Source of the DNA: Bin80 sp965220365
GTDB lineage: Bacteria > Bacteroidota > Rhodothermia > Rhodothermales > Bin80
Length of the DNA: 64,000 nucleotides
Direction: 5' to 3'
Assembly: GCA_965220365.1 (NCBI GenBank)
Contig: OZ244823.1
Location: 310,001 to 374,000 of the forward strand
Below the pieces are notes generated by a model. That model was given only the letters and a program-made list of their open reading frames with translations, was not told the origin of the DNA and ran no database searches. A program made the position numbers and the translations under genes. Of this stretch, positions 53,556-62,433 are shown piece after piece (within the stretch, counting starts at the first letter, position 1; every line of letters starts with the position of its first letter).

Positions 53556-55805
53556 TCAACTGCCGGGCTTCTGGATTGCGGAGACGGCCTGGACGAACCC
53601 CCGTGCCGTGAAGGAGGCAGCGTAGTAGCGGCATCCGAGGAGAATTAAAGGCACTGTTGTCTTTCTCGCGACCTCCAGAGCGAACGGACCGATAGAAGGC
53701 TTGTGCCGACGGCGGCTTTCCATCCCCATCACGAGAAGGTCACTCGCCGACGCTCTGGACACAATACTGGCGATCGGATCGTCCACCAAATCGATCTCCA
53801 CCTGATATGGCCCCGCAGCTTCGTCCCTGGCAAGACGTTGGATCGTTTGCCGGTATCGTCGCTGGGCGTCCGCTCTTGTGGCGGAAGGCAACGCCTGTAC
53901 GAACGTCAAGTCTGGTGGGGTTGCGCGAGACAAGCTGGCCAGCAAACGTGCACGCAGGGGACTATGCACACGCTGGCCCCGAACGGGCACGAGGATGCGT
54001 GTCGCTTCAGAGATACGCCACCGCAGCGGGGCGCGCACAATGACCACGTCCGCATCGATGGCCGAGATCAAGCCTTCCAATCGGGCTTCTACTCCGGGTT
54101 TCTCAATACGAGGTAGGCCGAGGAGCACGGTTTCACAACCATGCTCGTTTGCTACGCGGGCGATTTCCCCCCATACGTCGGATGCTACTGTGAACAGCGT
54201 TTCTGGACTCGCAGTGACATCAAGATTTTGACCGAAAGACTCGGCCAAAATATCCTTTGCGTCGCGGATTATTGCATCGTTGGGAATTTGATCCGGGCGC
54301 AATACTGAAAGAAGAACTACCTTCCCCGCATTCGGTGTGCACACCGTTGCAGCCACGTTGGACAGACTTGCAGCACTTGCCGGATTTGCGATGGGTGAAA
54401 GAACAAGCGGGTTCCGTCCCCTTGAGCGAGCCAGCTCTGGGTCCTTGGCTTCAGCACTCGCATCAGCCACTCTTGCGCCAGGTGCAAGGGCCATAAGGTA
54501 TAGGACCACGCCGACACCCAGCCACAGGGCCGCAACACGGCCCGCTTCAGGCACAACGACGGCCTGAAATACTGCCAGGCCCAAGCAGAAAATCACTCCC
54601 AGGACAGGTAACAGCGGAAGGCGGATCTCCCCGGAGCGCCGGAGAGTCAGGATCGCAGTACAGTGTACCATGGCAAATGAAACGAGAAATATCAGGCTTG
54701 CGGCTGCTCCTGCGGCTGCCACGTTGTCCACTGCAAGCACAATTACGACCATCATCCCTCCGGTCGTGATCACCGCTATGGCTGGCGTTCCCGTCCGCCC
54801 GCGTACCTGTCCGATTTGACGCGGAAGTGTGCGGTCGCGTGCCATGGAAAACGCCACACGGGAGGCACCGTACAAATTGGCGTGCAAGGCTGACAGCATC
54901 GACAGAATGCCGGCGCCGATCACAAGCCAATAACCGGGCATTCCCAAGTACCGGTCCACAGCCTCGGCAACGAGCCCCTCGGGGTGAGCTTGCGCCGCTG
55001 CAAGAATCCCCTCGGGTGGGGCCCCTACTGTTGCAATTATGGCAAGAAGCGGTAGGTAGATCACAAGCGTAATGCCGAGGGCGGCGTACATCGCGAACGG
55101 CACGGTACGTTGCGGGTCCTTCACTTCGCCTCCAACGGCGGCGATCAGGTCGAATCCCTGGAGAGCGATGAAGGTATAGCCCATTGCCTGCACAATCCCC
55201 AATGCGCCGCCCGGTGCAAATGGGCGCAAGCGCCCGACTGCTTCGGCTGGACTTCCGCTTAGCCATGCCCATACTCCCCCGGCAACCAGCAGCCCAAAGA
55301 CGACCACCTTGCCAACCGTGGCCGCACTACCACCTCCTGCCGAGCGTCCCACAAGAATCCAGGAATAAACCCCGATGGCAGCGAGTGCCAGCAGGAGTTC
55401 CCCTCGCCCGTCTCCAACCCAGCTCCACTGTCCCATGAAAGCTGGAAATATTCGGATCGCACCTTCAACGGCGAAGACAGCGAAGCCGAGTGCATAGAGC
55501 ACGCCAGCTACAATCGAGGCAAACCAGACCACCCACCCCACGATGAATGCAACTTCGATCGAGACTACTCGCTTCGCGTAGGCGTACGTGCCACCGGACT
55601 CAGGGTAGCGGGAGGCTAGCCGCACGAAGCTGACAGCCGTAAGGAATGCAATGCCGCCGTTGAGTGCAAAGGCTACGATAGCAGCCGAACCGGCAGTGGC
55701 AAAGGCAACGCCGGCAAGTGCAAGAATGCCGCCCCCAACTATCGCGCCCACACCAAGTGCGGTCGCACCGAAACGACCTAAATGCCGTCCGTCACTGTCG
55801 CTCAT
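53556..55805 (-). CDS. APC-family amino acid permease with universal-stress domains
   Basis: 749 residues. The first 440 or so form a 12-helix APC transporter (GVGAIVGGGILALAGVAF near the start, YPESGGTYAYAKR after it). The rest contains two universal-stress-protein-like domains, the second ending in DLLVMGMESRRRHKPSIGPFALEVARK. This fusion is seen in some amino acid/cation permeases. Base composition is visibly GC-richer than its neighbours, which suggests recent transfer. It appears to be a single gene. The substrate is unknown. Confidence 0.88.
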   Translation of the reverse strand: MSDSDGRHLGRFGATALGVGAIVGGGILALAGVAFATAGSAAIVAFALNGGIAFLTAVSFVRLASRYPESGGTYAYAKRVVSIEVAFIVGWVVWFASIVAGVLYALGFAVFAVEGAIRIFPAFMGQWSWVGDGRGELLLALAAIGVYSWILVGRSAGGGSAATVGKVVVFGLLVAGGVWAWLSGSPAEAVGRLRPFAPGGALGIVQAMGYTFIALQGFDLIAAVGGEVKDPQRTVPFAMYAALGITLVIYLPLLAIIATVGAPPEGILAAAQAHPEGLVAEAVDRYLGMPGYWLVIGAGILSMLSALHANLYGASRVAFSMARDRTLPRQIGQVRGRTGTPAIAVITTGGMMVVIVLAVDNVAAAGAAASLIFLVSFAMVHCTAILTLRRSGEIRLPLLPVLGVIFCLGLAVFQAVVVPEAGRVAALWLGVGVVLYLMALAPGARVADASAEAKDPELARSRGRNPLVLSPIANPASAASLSNVAATVCTPNAGKVVLLSVLRPDQIPNDAIIRDAKDILAESFGQNLDVTASPETLFTVASDVWGEIARVANEHGCETVLLGLPRIEKPGVEARLEGLISAIDADVVIVRAPLRWRISEATRILVPVRGQRVHSPLRARLLASLSRATPPDLTFVQALPSATRADAQRRYRQTIQRLARDEAAGPYQVEIDLVDDPIASIVSRASASDLLVMGMESRRRHKPSIGPFALEVARKTTVPLILLGCRYYAASFTARGFVQAVSAIQKPGS

Positions 55806-56109
55806 TTACTCGTGTAAGGAATTTGCTTTGAGCTAGCAACCTGCGGATAAAGTCGGGGGTTCCAGAATTCTAGAATTGATGGGATATATTTCCAGTGTGC
55901 ATCTGTGTTCAGATTTAACAGTGCAAATCTATGGCATTAGGAAAGCGAAGACTACCACTCAAGGAGAGTGGGGATGCCCCAAAGTTAGTTGGGGTTTGGG
56001 GCATCCCCTTCCCCGCCATACCTGATTACAAATGTTGTTCATGGGAGGCTACAATATTAGACAGTGCGTGGACATAAATCCTGGTTCAGGTGTTTGGTTG
56101 TGTTACTAG
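55806..56109. other. Intergenic region upstream of the permease
   Basis: 304 bases between the permease start and the VapC-like fragment. It contains the strong hairpin listed separately; nothing else was recognised. Confidence 0.4.
55970..56008. repeat. Strong 14-bp hairpin upstream of the permease
   Basis: ggggatgccccaaa (55970-55983) pairs perfectly with tttggggcatcccc (55995-56008) around an 11-base loop. The left arm itself contains the shorter symmetry ggggatgcccc. It lies 165 bases upstream of the permease start, with no T run on either side, so it is as likely a regulatory or mobile-element relic as a terminator. Confidence 0.6.
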
Positions 56110-56250
56110 TTGGTTGAGACTAGTTGGGGCTTTTCTATCTCATATAAATTGAGCCTTGAAGAAGTTGCTGATGTGATTGAGGAATTGATTCTCGTGCGCG
56201 ATCTCGTCTTTGAAAATATTGAGCATCTTACTTGGGCCTTAATATCGGAA
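56110..56250 (+). pseudogene. VapC/PIN-domain toxin fragment
   Basis: Over about 35 codons (56146-56244) the plus-strand frame reads KLSLEEVADVIEELILVRD then VFENIEHLTWAL. This resembles the helix pair in the middle of PIN-domain VapC toxins (the region after the second acidic residue). The catalytic aspartates before and after it are absent, and no antitoxin is found. It is probably a remnant of a toxin gene; the call rests on a short stretch. Confidence 0.4.
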
Positions 56251-56282
56251 CTATTAAATCCTGAACGTAGTCCAATGAGATC

Positions 56283-56591
56283 ATGTCTAAACAAGACAAA
56301 CCGGATATCCCAGACTCTGCCGAGGAGGAAGTATTTCTCTACAACCTTTTGCAGAAGATGGGTTGCGACGGAGAAGAGGCAATTATACTCACTAAGATCA
56401 TGCTCAAAACAATCTCTGAACCCATCCTTAACCGAATGGACATCAGTTCTTCTCGGATGGAGGATCAGTTGAAAGCCCAGAACGAGGTGCTGGATGCAAG
56501 ATTAAAAGCGCAGGATTCAAAGTACAGCCTGTTACTTTGGTTCATTGGCGTGGGGATTGGTCTGATTATCGCGTCTAATTTCGTGAACTGA
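56283..56591 (+). CDS. Small coiled-coil tail-anchored protein
   Basis: 102 residues. A helical N-terminal half, a coiled coil (about 52-80, RMEDQLKAQNEVLDARLKAQ) and one C-terminal membrane helix (LLLWFIGVGIGLIIASNF). The architecture recalls short DUF1640-type/coiled-coil membrane proteins often seen beside mobile genes. The function is unknown. It begins after the VapC-like fragment and overlaps its longer open frame. Confidence 0.6.
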   Translation: MSKQDKPDIPDSAEEEVFLYNLLQKMGCDGEEAIILTKIMLKTISEPILNRMDISSSRMEDQLKAQNEVLDARLKAQDSKYSLLLWFIGVGIGLIIASNFVN

Positions 56592-56688
56592 TTCTCACGC
56601 GACGAACGGTGCTCACATTGCTGGGAGGGTTTCGTGAATCCAATGGTGGGGTGATCTGTCAGAAATTGAGATGAGAAGAATGTTGGTG

Positions 56689-57111
56689 TCAATGACAGTT
56701 CTGTGACAATTGGGGGAGAGGTAACCGCGTAAGCGAGTTGTTTCGTATCAAGGTGGTAAAATGGCCTTCAATCTGGCGTGCGATGTTGGAAGAGTCGACC
56801 AGAAGACCGAGTTCTATGTTTCGCTCTTGGGCTGCTTCTGTGAAATTTGCCGAAGTCACAAGGGCTTCTTTCCCGTCAATCACGATACATTTGGCGTGCA
56901 TTGAACTAGCTGTATGCCCTGCAGGAGCGAGCGATCTGGGATCGTAGTAAACTTTTGGCAGTCGCTTACCAGACCATGCATCCTGCACAAATTCATTCGC
57001 AAAACGCCGGATGATGTCCTGACTACGTGTCGTGTTCCCGTATCGGCGCTCAATATTGAGGCAGAGTACTACTTCCAGGGACTTATTGTTGTCCAAACTA
57101 TCCAGCGTCAA
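56689..57111 (-). pseudogene. Phospholipase-D-like nuclease, C-terminal fragment
   Basis: 140 codons ending with the single HKD-type motif MHAKCIVIDGKEALVTSANF and NIELGLLVDSS, typical of PLD-superfamily nucleases such as DISARM DrmC. The usual N-terminal half (another 100 or so residues) is missing: upstream of 57111 the frame meets a stop inside a repeated 28-bp sequence, and transposon remnants follow. No other DISARM gene is present. It was probably inactivated by the insertions. Confidence 0.65.
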
Positions 57112-57112
57112 T

Positions 57113-57140
57113 GCGTTTGAAACTTATCTTTTCAAACGAG
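57113..57140. repeat. 28-bp direct repeat, left copy
   Basis: gcgtttgaaacttatctttt followed by caaacgag. The same sequence with one change (gcgc for gcgt) recurs at 59297-59324. The two copies bracket the IS110 remnant and the ISL3 element. The left copy coincides with the point where the phospholipase-D frame is cut. Confidence 0.8.
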
Positions 57141-57513
57141 CGGATGCCTGGCATTGGCGTTGTGGGGGCTCATGTGTTCAGTGCATTGATTCAGAACCCA
57201 CACCGGTTTGCCACGAAGCAGCGCCTCTGGCGGTATTGCCGACTCGGGGTGATGGAACGTAACAGTGCAGGAAAACCTTTGGCCTATAACCGCCTGGACC
57301 GTTCGGGACGAGGGTCTCTGAAAGCCGTGAGCCATCAGCGCTACGTGTCTGCTCTGCGCACCAAAGAGCCCAATGAAGTGTCGCAGTTCTACGAAGCCTC
57401 CCTGCGGCGCACGGGAAATCCGCTGCATGCACGGCTCAATACACAGCGCAAAGTGCTGGTCGTACTTTGGACGATCTGGAAACAGAATGTAAGCTACCAA
57501 CCCAACCTTTTTT

Positions 57514-58920
57514 GGTTCTTCCCCTTTATCAGTGGGTAAACTCATCTTTGAACGCCTTCGGGGTATAGATCAAGTCCTCCCAGGTGGAAGTAAATGGCGT
57601 TTGCAAACCGTTGTTTGTTGCGAAAGCCTCGACTGCGCATTTTGACGGTTTTGATTCGACTGTTGATGCCTTCCGCGGGTCCATTGCTCACCTTCAGGAT
57701 GATCGCATTGATGATGCCCCACAGATGTTTTTTGATGGTTTTGGCGGCGGCTTTGATTGGCTCCAGTCGACATCTCATGGCCCAGGACAACCATCGCTTC
57801 CAGCCTTTGCGCGCCCAGGTGGGATGCACATAATGCCATAACCGCTGGGCCATTTCCTTGATCGCCCATGCACGGGCCGTCTTTAGCGTACTGGTGCGCA
57901 ACTGCTGAAAGCGCAGCTTCTGCTTCCGAGACAGGTTGGCGGGATTGGTTAACCAGTCATACTTCGTTCCTTTGAGGTCTTCCTGTCCCTGTTTCATCAG
58001 GGCCCGGTGCTCCTGACGTCGCACCTTATCCACGGCATCTCCCAAGCATTTGGCTACGTGAAACCGGTCAAAGGCCACCTTCTGATCCGCTCCAGGGACA
58101 TGGTCCAACGTGGCGTTGATATACGCCGGCCACATGTCCATGCTCACGCTCTTGATGCCCTCCAACTGCACCGAACTAAGCCCGGCATACCAATCCTGAA
58201 GAGAGGCTTTCTTACGACCTTCGCCTACATGCAGCACCGTGCCTGATTTGGGATCGGACACAATGGTGACATAGTCATGACGCTTGCGGAATGAGGTCTC
58301 GTCCACACCAATATGGGCAATGTGCTGCTTCGATCTGCGTACAAGGCCCCGTTGGACCGCGCGCTGCATGATCCCGTCAATCGCGTTCCAACTTACACCC
58401 ATCAAACGCGACACCGCCGATACACTCGCCTCCTGCAGCCAATCAATCACCAGAGATTCAAACTCCGCCGTGAACCGAGCCTTCGGTTCCGCCCACGGAA
58501 CCGATACCGTGCGCACTCCATGTTCGGGACACTCCACGCGAGGAAGATCCGCGACCACCAGCGTGCGATACGCGCACATATCTAGGTGACGCCATTGCCG
58601 ACGACGCTGATCATAGCCCGGACACTCGGTATCGCACTCTGGACACCGAAATCGGTGGCCTGCTTTACAGGTTACCTGGATCTGGACTTCCCGCGTCTTG
58701 TGCGCAATCGTCACATCGGAAACCTCCCACGGTGAATGAATGCCGAACAGGCGGCTGATGTCTCTCGGTCGTACGGACATATCGTTGATGAAAATGAAGT
58801 GAAAAAATAAAATCGTGATGGATCACTCGGAACATGCAAGAAATAGGTGCCAATTCTCTCCACACTCCTTACATTTACAATAGAATTCAACGTTCTACCC
58901 ATACAAACGGGGGAAGAGCC
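57514..58920 (-). mobile_element. Complete ISL3-family insertion sequence
   Basis: 1407 bp. The ends are imperfect inverted repeats: ggttcttccccttt at 57514 against ggctcttcccccgt reading inward from 58920, with 16 of 23 positions matching. Both sides are flanked by the identical 8-bp sequence CCTTTTTT (57506-57513 and 58921-58928), the target duplication length usual for ISL3. One intact transposase gene lies inside. It is recent enough that the duplication is still perfect. Confidence 0.9.
57542..58780 (-). CDS. ISL3-family transposase
   Basis: 412 residues, full length. The N-terminal zinc-ribbon region has CPEC and CPGYDQRRRQWRHLD, then the DDE catalytic core: HIGVDETSFRKRHDY (first Asp), VSMDMWPAY (second Asp) and the C-terminal SNGPAEGINSRIKTVKMRSRGF with the Glu. 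No frameshift. It encodes the transposase of the surrounding element and leaves 28 bases to the left end and 140 to the right. Confidence 0.93.
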   Translation of the reverse strand: MSVRPRDISRLFGIHSPWEVSDVTIAHKTREVQIQVTCKAGHRFRCPECDTECPGYDQRRRQWRHLDMCAYRTLVVADLPRVECPEHGVRTVSVPWAEPKARFTAEFESLVIDWLQEASVSAVSRLMGVSWNAIDGIMQRAVQRGLVRRSKQHIAHIGVDETSFRKRHDYVTIVSDPKSGTVLHVGEGRKKASLQDWYAGLSSVQLEGIKSVSMDMWPAYINATLDHVPGADQKVAFDRFHVAKCLGDAVDKVRRQEHRALMKQGQEDLKGTKYDWLTNPANLSRKQKLRFQQLRTSTLKTARAWAIKEMAQRLWHYVHPTWARKGWKRWLSWAMRCRLEPIKAAAKTIKKHLWGIINAIILKVSNGPAEGINSRIKTVKMRSRGFRNKQRFANAIYFHLGGLDLYPEGVQR

Positions 58921-58978
58921 CCTTTTTTATCCACCACCTACATCCGCGGGAATTGCGCAGGCTATGGCGAATCCATAG

Positions 58979-59363
58979 TGCGCTGCGACGAATGCTTGCG
59001 GATCCGGGTAGCCGGGATATGCTCCAGTGTCAATGTACGCTCCACAATGTGGAAGCTCATTTTTAGGATAGCAGCCCGGCCTTCTTGCCCCATAAGACAT
59101 TAGAGCCCAACAAAGGGACTCTCCAAAACGAGTATGGCAGCTGGATAGACGCTTGTTCCATCGTCTCGCTGATCCGCGTCTAAAGCAGATCGAAGCACCG
59201 CACAGAACTGGATTCCCGGAATAGTCTACGAATCCATTCCCTTGGCTGTAGCCATGCGCCTGTAAAATTTCGTGCGTTTTACAGTATGGAGGAGGTGCGC
59301 TTGAAACTTATCTTTTCAAACGAGTTATCGTTACGGATGTACGCATAGCCCGACACCTGTTGG
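58979..59363. other. Non-coding debris between two insertion sequences
   Basis: 385 bases containing the right 28-bp repeat (59297-59324). On the minus strand a short frame (YAYIRNDNSFEKISFKR) ends at 59279; it continues in frame across the IS1634 insertion if that element is removed. Nothing else was recognised. Confidence 0.4.
59297..59324. repeat. 28-bp direct repeat, right copy
   Basis: Matches 57113-57140 with one substitution. Spacing between copies is about 2.18 kb, or about 0.77 kb before the ISL3 insertion. It lies 39 bases left of the IS1634 element. Confidence 0.8.
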
Positions 59364-61467
59364 CGCAACTTCACAAATGTAGTGGATTTTTTCGTTGCAT
59401 CTCCCGTCCCCTGTTTTTCAGGGGATCTGAGGAGGAGTTGTTTTCGGTGGTTTTCCGGTTGTTTTTACAGGTCGTTTTCCGGTCGTTTCGTCTTTCTTCT
59501 CTGGGTATATCTGCCAAGCGGGAGTCCCATGATCTGGAAGATTTGACGCTGGAATGGCTTGAGGTCGCGGTCTTGTTCCAGCAGAATACAATGGGTTTTG
59601 TTCTGCGGCAGTACCGTAGTTACGCGCATGTGCTCATTCAGTTTGACCTTCAGGGTTGCCCAGCTCTTGTGGATTTGTTTCTCCGCCAATTTAGCTCGAA
59701 TCAGATGAACGGTATGAAAGGCGAGAATGGACAGGAACAGATGCGCTTCAATGTGTTCATCCTTGCTGTGATAGATCGGTCGAAGCCCTAGGCTGGATTT
59801 CATCGTTCGGAAGGATCGTTCAATTTCTGCCAACTTCCAATAGGTCCGTGCAATATCTTCACAAGACCACTCGCGACGACTGGTTCGTAAGACGTATCCT
59901 CCAAAGGCTTCTGTGCATGCATCATACGCAGAGCGGCGCGTCAGGAGAATCGTTTTGGCAAGGTTGTCGGTTCCCTTGACAATCTTGATCTCATAGTGAT
60001 GCCCCACTTGTTTGTATTTCTCAAGCAGGCGTCCCACTTTTCGCTGAATCACCTCGTACTTCTTTGGGCGTCTCGGCAGAGCAAGTCCTTCGTTCAAGTG
60101 TGCAATTGCGGCTTCTAGTTTCTTCCGTTTCGTGGTCACGATCTGATCACTGACGGCTTGTCGAGTCTCACTGTGGAGATAGACACGCTGCTCAGTATTT
60201 TCTTCCTCCAGCTTCCACGCGCGGACTTGCATCTCGCTCGTGGTTTGGAAAACCTGATCCGGTTCGCGGTTGGGAACCGGAGGCGTCCGGGTCCGCTGTA
60301 CTCCAATCCAGTTCAATCCCTGTTCCTTCAAATAGGCCACATTCGCCTCGGTCATGATGCCTGCATCCATAATGACCGTGGGTTTGGCGCCGTTCAACTG
60401 TTGCATTGCGGTGCGTAAGGTCTTGGGCTCACTGGCATTGCCAGGTAGAATTTCTGCGGTGCGTGGAAACCCGGAAGCGTCCAGCGTCATGGCCAAGGTA
60501 ACCAGTGGACAATCTCTGCGTTTTTCCTTGCTGCGTCCATGACGCAAGAGCTCGCCTTTTTTGCGACCGGTGTAATAGGTGTTGGTCAAATCAAAGAACG
60601 CGATGGTTTCCGTGAAGTCCAACAGTTCCCGGGTATTCCCAAAAAGTTCGTCCAGGATCGGTTTCCGGTGCTTGTAGAGACGGGCCGCCGTGTTGTAGAG
60701 CGTATTCAGACTGGGGCGCCGACTACGGAGCAGATCCAGGATACTGGACTGCTCGCACATCCAGTCATGGGTTTGCCGTTCACTTCCCGGAGAGAGCATC
60801 CGTCCGACCACCAGGATCGTAGCCCAGTGGATCTGGTCCTGATTGAAGTTCAGGGTTCGCAGGATCTTGGCAAATCCCAGCATCCGCAGCCCCTGGAGTG
60901 CCACGCGCTCCCCACCCACGGTGCGCGTGTCAGTATGATGGATCTCATGGGTCAGGATGGCATCTCGATCATCACGCGGGTCATGGACATCATAGCCCGT
61001 TTGTTTCAGCTTCTGAACGATGTCCTTCCCGGCCTGCACGAGCGCCTCATCCTCCAGGGGTAGGCGTGCGAATCCGCGCAGTTCATCCATGACCCGTTGC
61101 ATAAGCAGCGGCCATTGTTGCTTGGGGATGTTGAAGTCTTTCCCGAGATTGAGCAGGGTCCGTTGGCGTGGGCTTCCCTGGACACGATAGGATTCGGCCA
61201 GCGAATAGGTGTACGCTTTTTTTCCAGATTTGAGGGGACGGGATTTGGCACGGATAAACATGTAGGGATTGTAGAATTTGAGTGAGTTGAATGCGGGTTG
61301 CGCAAAAAGGTTCACAAAAAATCCACTACATTGGGGGGATTTGGAGAAAAAAGCAAAAAATAGGGTGATTATAGCCCAAAATGGGCCAAAATCAGGCTAA
61401 AATGGCCAAGAAAATCGGAAAATTCTCAAAAAATGAGGCAAAATCCTGTCGCATTTGTAAAGTTGCG
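59364..61467 (-). mobile_element. IS1634-type (IS4-like) insertion sequence
   Basis: About 2.1 kb. Terminal inverted repeats cgcaacttcacaaatg (59364-59379) and, read inward from the right end, cgcaactttacaaatg (61467-61452) match at 15 of 16 positions. Both ends are flanked by TTGG (59360-59363 and 61468-61471), shorter than the 5-6 bp usually given for this family, so the exact boundary could differ by a base or two. It carries one intact transposase gene. Confidence 0.85.
59465..61261 (-). CDS. IS1634-family transposase
   Basis: About 598 residues from the ATG at 61261 (MFIRAKSRPLKSGKKAYTY, the usual family start); the frame is open from a GTG at 61315. DDE core: FFDLTNTYYTG, VTLAMTLDASGFPRT, VIMDAGIMTEANVAYL and the C-terminal YWKLAEIERSFRTMKSSLGLRPIYH with the catalytic Glu. 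Full length and uninterrupted. Confidence 0.92.
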   Translation of the reverse strand: MFIRAKSRPLKSGKKAYTYSLAESYRVQGSPRQRTLLNLGKDFNIPKQQWPLLMQRVMDELRGFARLPLEDEALVQAGKDIVQKLKQTGYDVHDPRDDRDAILTHEIHHTDTRTVGGERVALQGLRMLGFAKILRTLNFNQDQIHWATILVVGRMLSPGSERQTHDWMCEQSSILDLLRSRRPSLNTLYNTAARLYKHRKPILDELFGNTRELLDFTETIAFFDLTNTYYTGRKKGELLRHGRSKEKRRDCPLVTLAMTLDASGFPRTAEILPGNASEPKTLRTAMQQLNGAKPTVIMDAGIMTEANVAYLKEQGLNWIGVQRTRTPPVPNREPDQVFQTTSEMQVRAWKLEEENTEQRVYLHSETRQAVSDQIVTTKRKKLEAAIAHLNEGLALPRRPKKYEVIQRKVGRLLEKYKQVGHHYEIKIVKGTDNLAKTILLTRRSAYDACTEAFGGYVLRTSRREWSCEDIARTYWKLAEIERSFRTMKSSLGLRPIYHSKDEHIEAHLFLSILAFHTVHLIRAKLAEKQIHKSWATLKVKLNEHMRVTTVLPQNKTHCILLEQDRDLKPFQRQIFQIMGLPLGRYTQRRKTKRPENDL

Positions 61468-61471
61468 TTGG

Positions 61472-61908
61472 GCACACTCGTAGGAGCAAACAATTAGGTA
61501 AGCTCCATGAGAAAATCACGCACTTTGCTCCTTTTCTCTTGTCGCCATATTCAGGGTCTTGGCATTTCCAATATCAGCCGAGGCACAATGGCGTACAGAT
61601 TTGTTTGATAACGTAAAGACAGTATCAATCAACTCAGGTTCTACATATTTTGGGCTTCCGTTTTTAAGTGGATAGGAGGCCTGGATGCAGGATGAACGAC
61701 TATGAGTTGGGATAGGTTCAGGATTGATTTGATGGTTATCTTGGCCCCGTATTTCGATTTAGAAAGCCAAAGCAATACTCCTCTGTAGTGCTGCTTCTTA
61801 CAGAAAGCAATTGGATTCAATTCACGCGTAGACTGTCATTAAGAGGATCGTCAAACGCAATTAACAGAATGTAAAAAGCCCGCGGAAGATTTCAAGGATC
61901 TTGATTTG
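61472..61908. other. Intergenic region, no gene seen
   Basis: 437 bases right of the IS1634 element. No frame of credible composition was found on either strand and no notable hairpin. Confidence 0.45.
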
Positions 61909-62433
61909 TCAAAAAGGCATATCAGCATCATCTGCTAGCCCAAGCATACTTATTAGTTTGTCTCTGATTTTAATCCCCAACACACGACGCACTCTAGATT
62001 CAGTCATGCCATGATCGTAGGCAATTTCTTGAATTAGCTCCAATTCTCCGTCCGAAAAATTGTCCTCATCTTTCGCATATTCAAAACTGAATATCTGAAT
62101 CTCGTATTTTCTTTTGCCTTGAACTTCATCATATACGTCTTCAGCAATTTTTTCTGCCCAATCATCCGCCTCCAATGCATCTGCCACCTGTTCTCCTAAA
62201 TTAGTGAGACGTAATGGACTCTCACTAGCTATAACATCACGATCTATCCTATCCAACCGAGTAAGTATCCGCGCTACATTAGCACTGATTTCTTTTATCT
62301 CCCCTTTCATTTCTTTCATGAATTCCGAAAAGGCCGCTTGCTTTGTCATTACACGTCCTGCCCATATTCCCACGCCAAACAAAGTTATGACAAGAGTAAT
62401 GGATCCAGGTGTCGTGTTCAACCAATCAATCAT
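61909..62433 (-). CDS. Membrane-anchored protein with acidic helical domain
   Basis: 174 residues. An N-terminal membrane helix (SITLVITLFGVGIWAGRVM), a coiled segment (FSEFMKEMKGEIKEISANVARILTRLD as heptads, 33-60), then SPLRLTNLGEQVADAL and an acidic helical domain with SRVRRVLGIKIRDKLI at the end. The SPLRLT-GE motif recurs in small membrane proteins near mobile or defence genes, but no function is known. A recognition-helix-like C-terminus is visible; DNA binding is not established. Confidence 0.65.
   Translation of the reverse strand: MIDWLNTTPGSITLVITLFGVGIWAGRVMTKQAAFSEFMKEMKGEIKEISANVARILTRLDRIDRDVIASESPLRLTNLGEQVADALEADDWAEKIAEDVYDEVQGKRKYEIQIFSFEYAKDEDNFSDGELELIQEIAYDHGMTESRVRRVLGIKIRDKLISMLGLADDADMPF

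Larger units (their letters stand above)
57126..58978 (+). pseudogene. IS110-family transposase 3' remnant split by ISL3
   Basis: The plus-strand frame from about 57141 reads the C-terminal Transposase_20 domain of IS110 enzymes: MPGIGVVGAHVF, NPHRFATKQRLWRYCRL, and a C-terminal helix with KVLVVLWTIWKQNVSY. At 57513 the ISL3 element intervenes. Removing 57514-58920 and one target copy restores a frame that continues as YPPPTSAGIAQAMANP to TAG at 58976-58978. The N-terminal DEDD half is absent, so this was already a fragment or was cut at the left 28-bp repeat. Confidence 0.8.
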
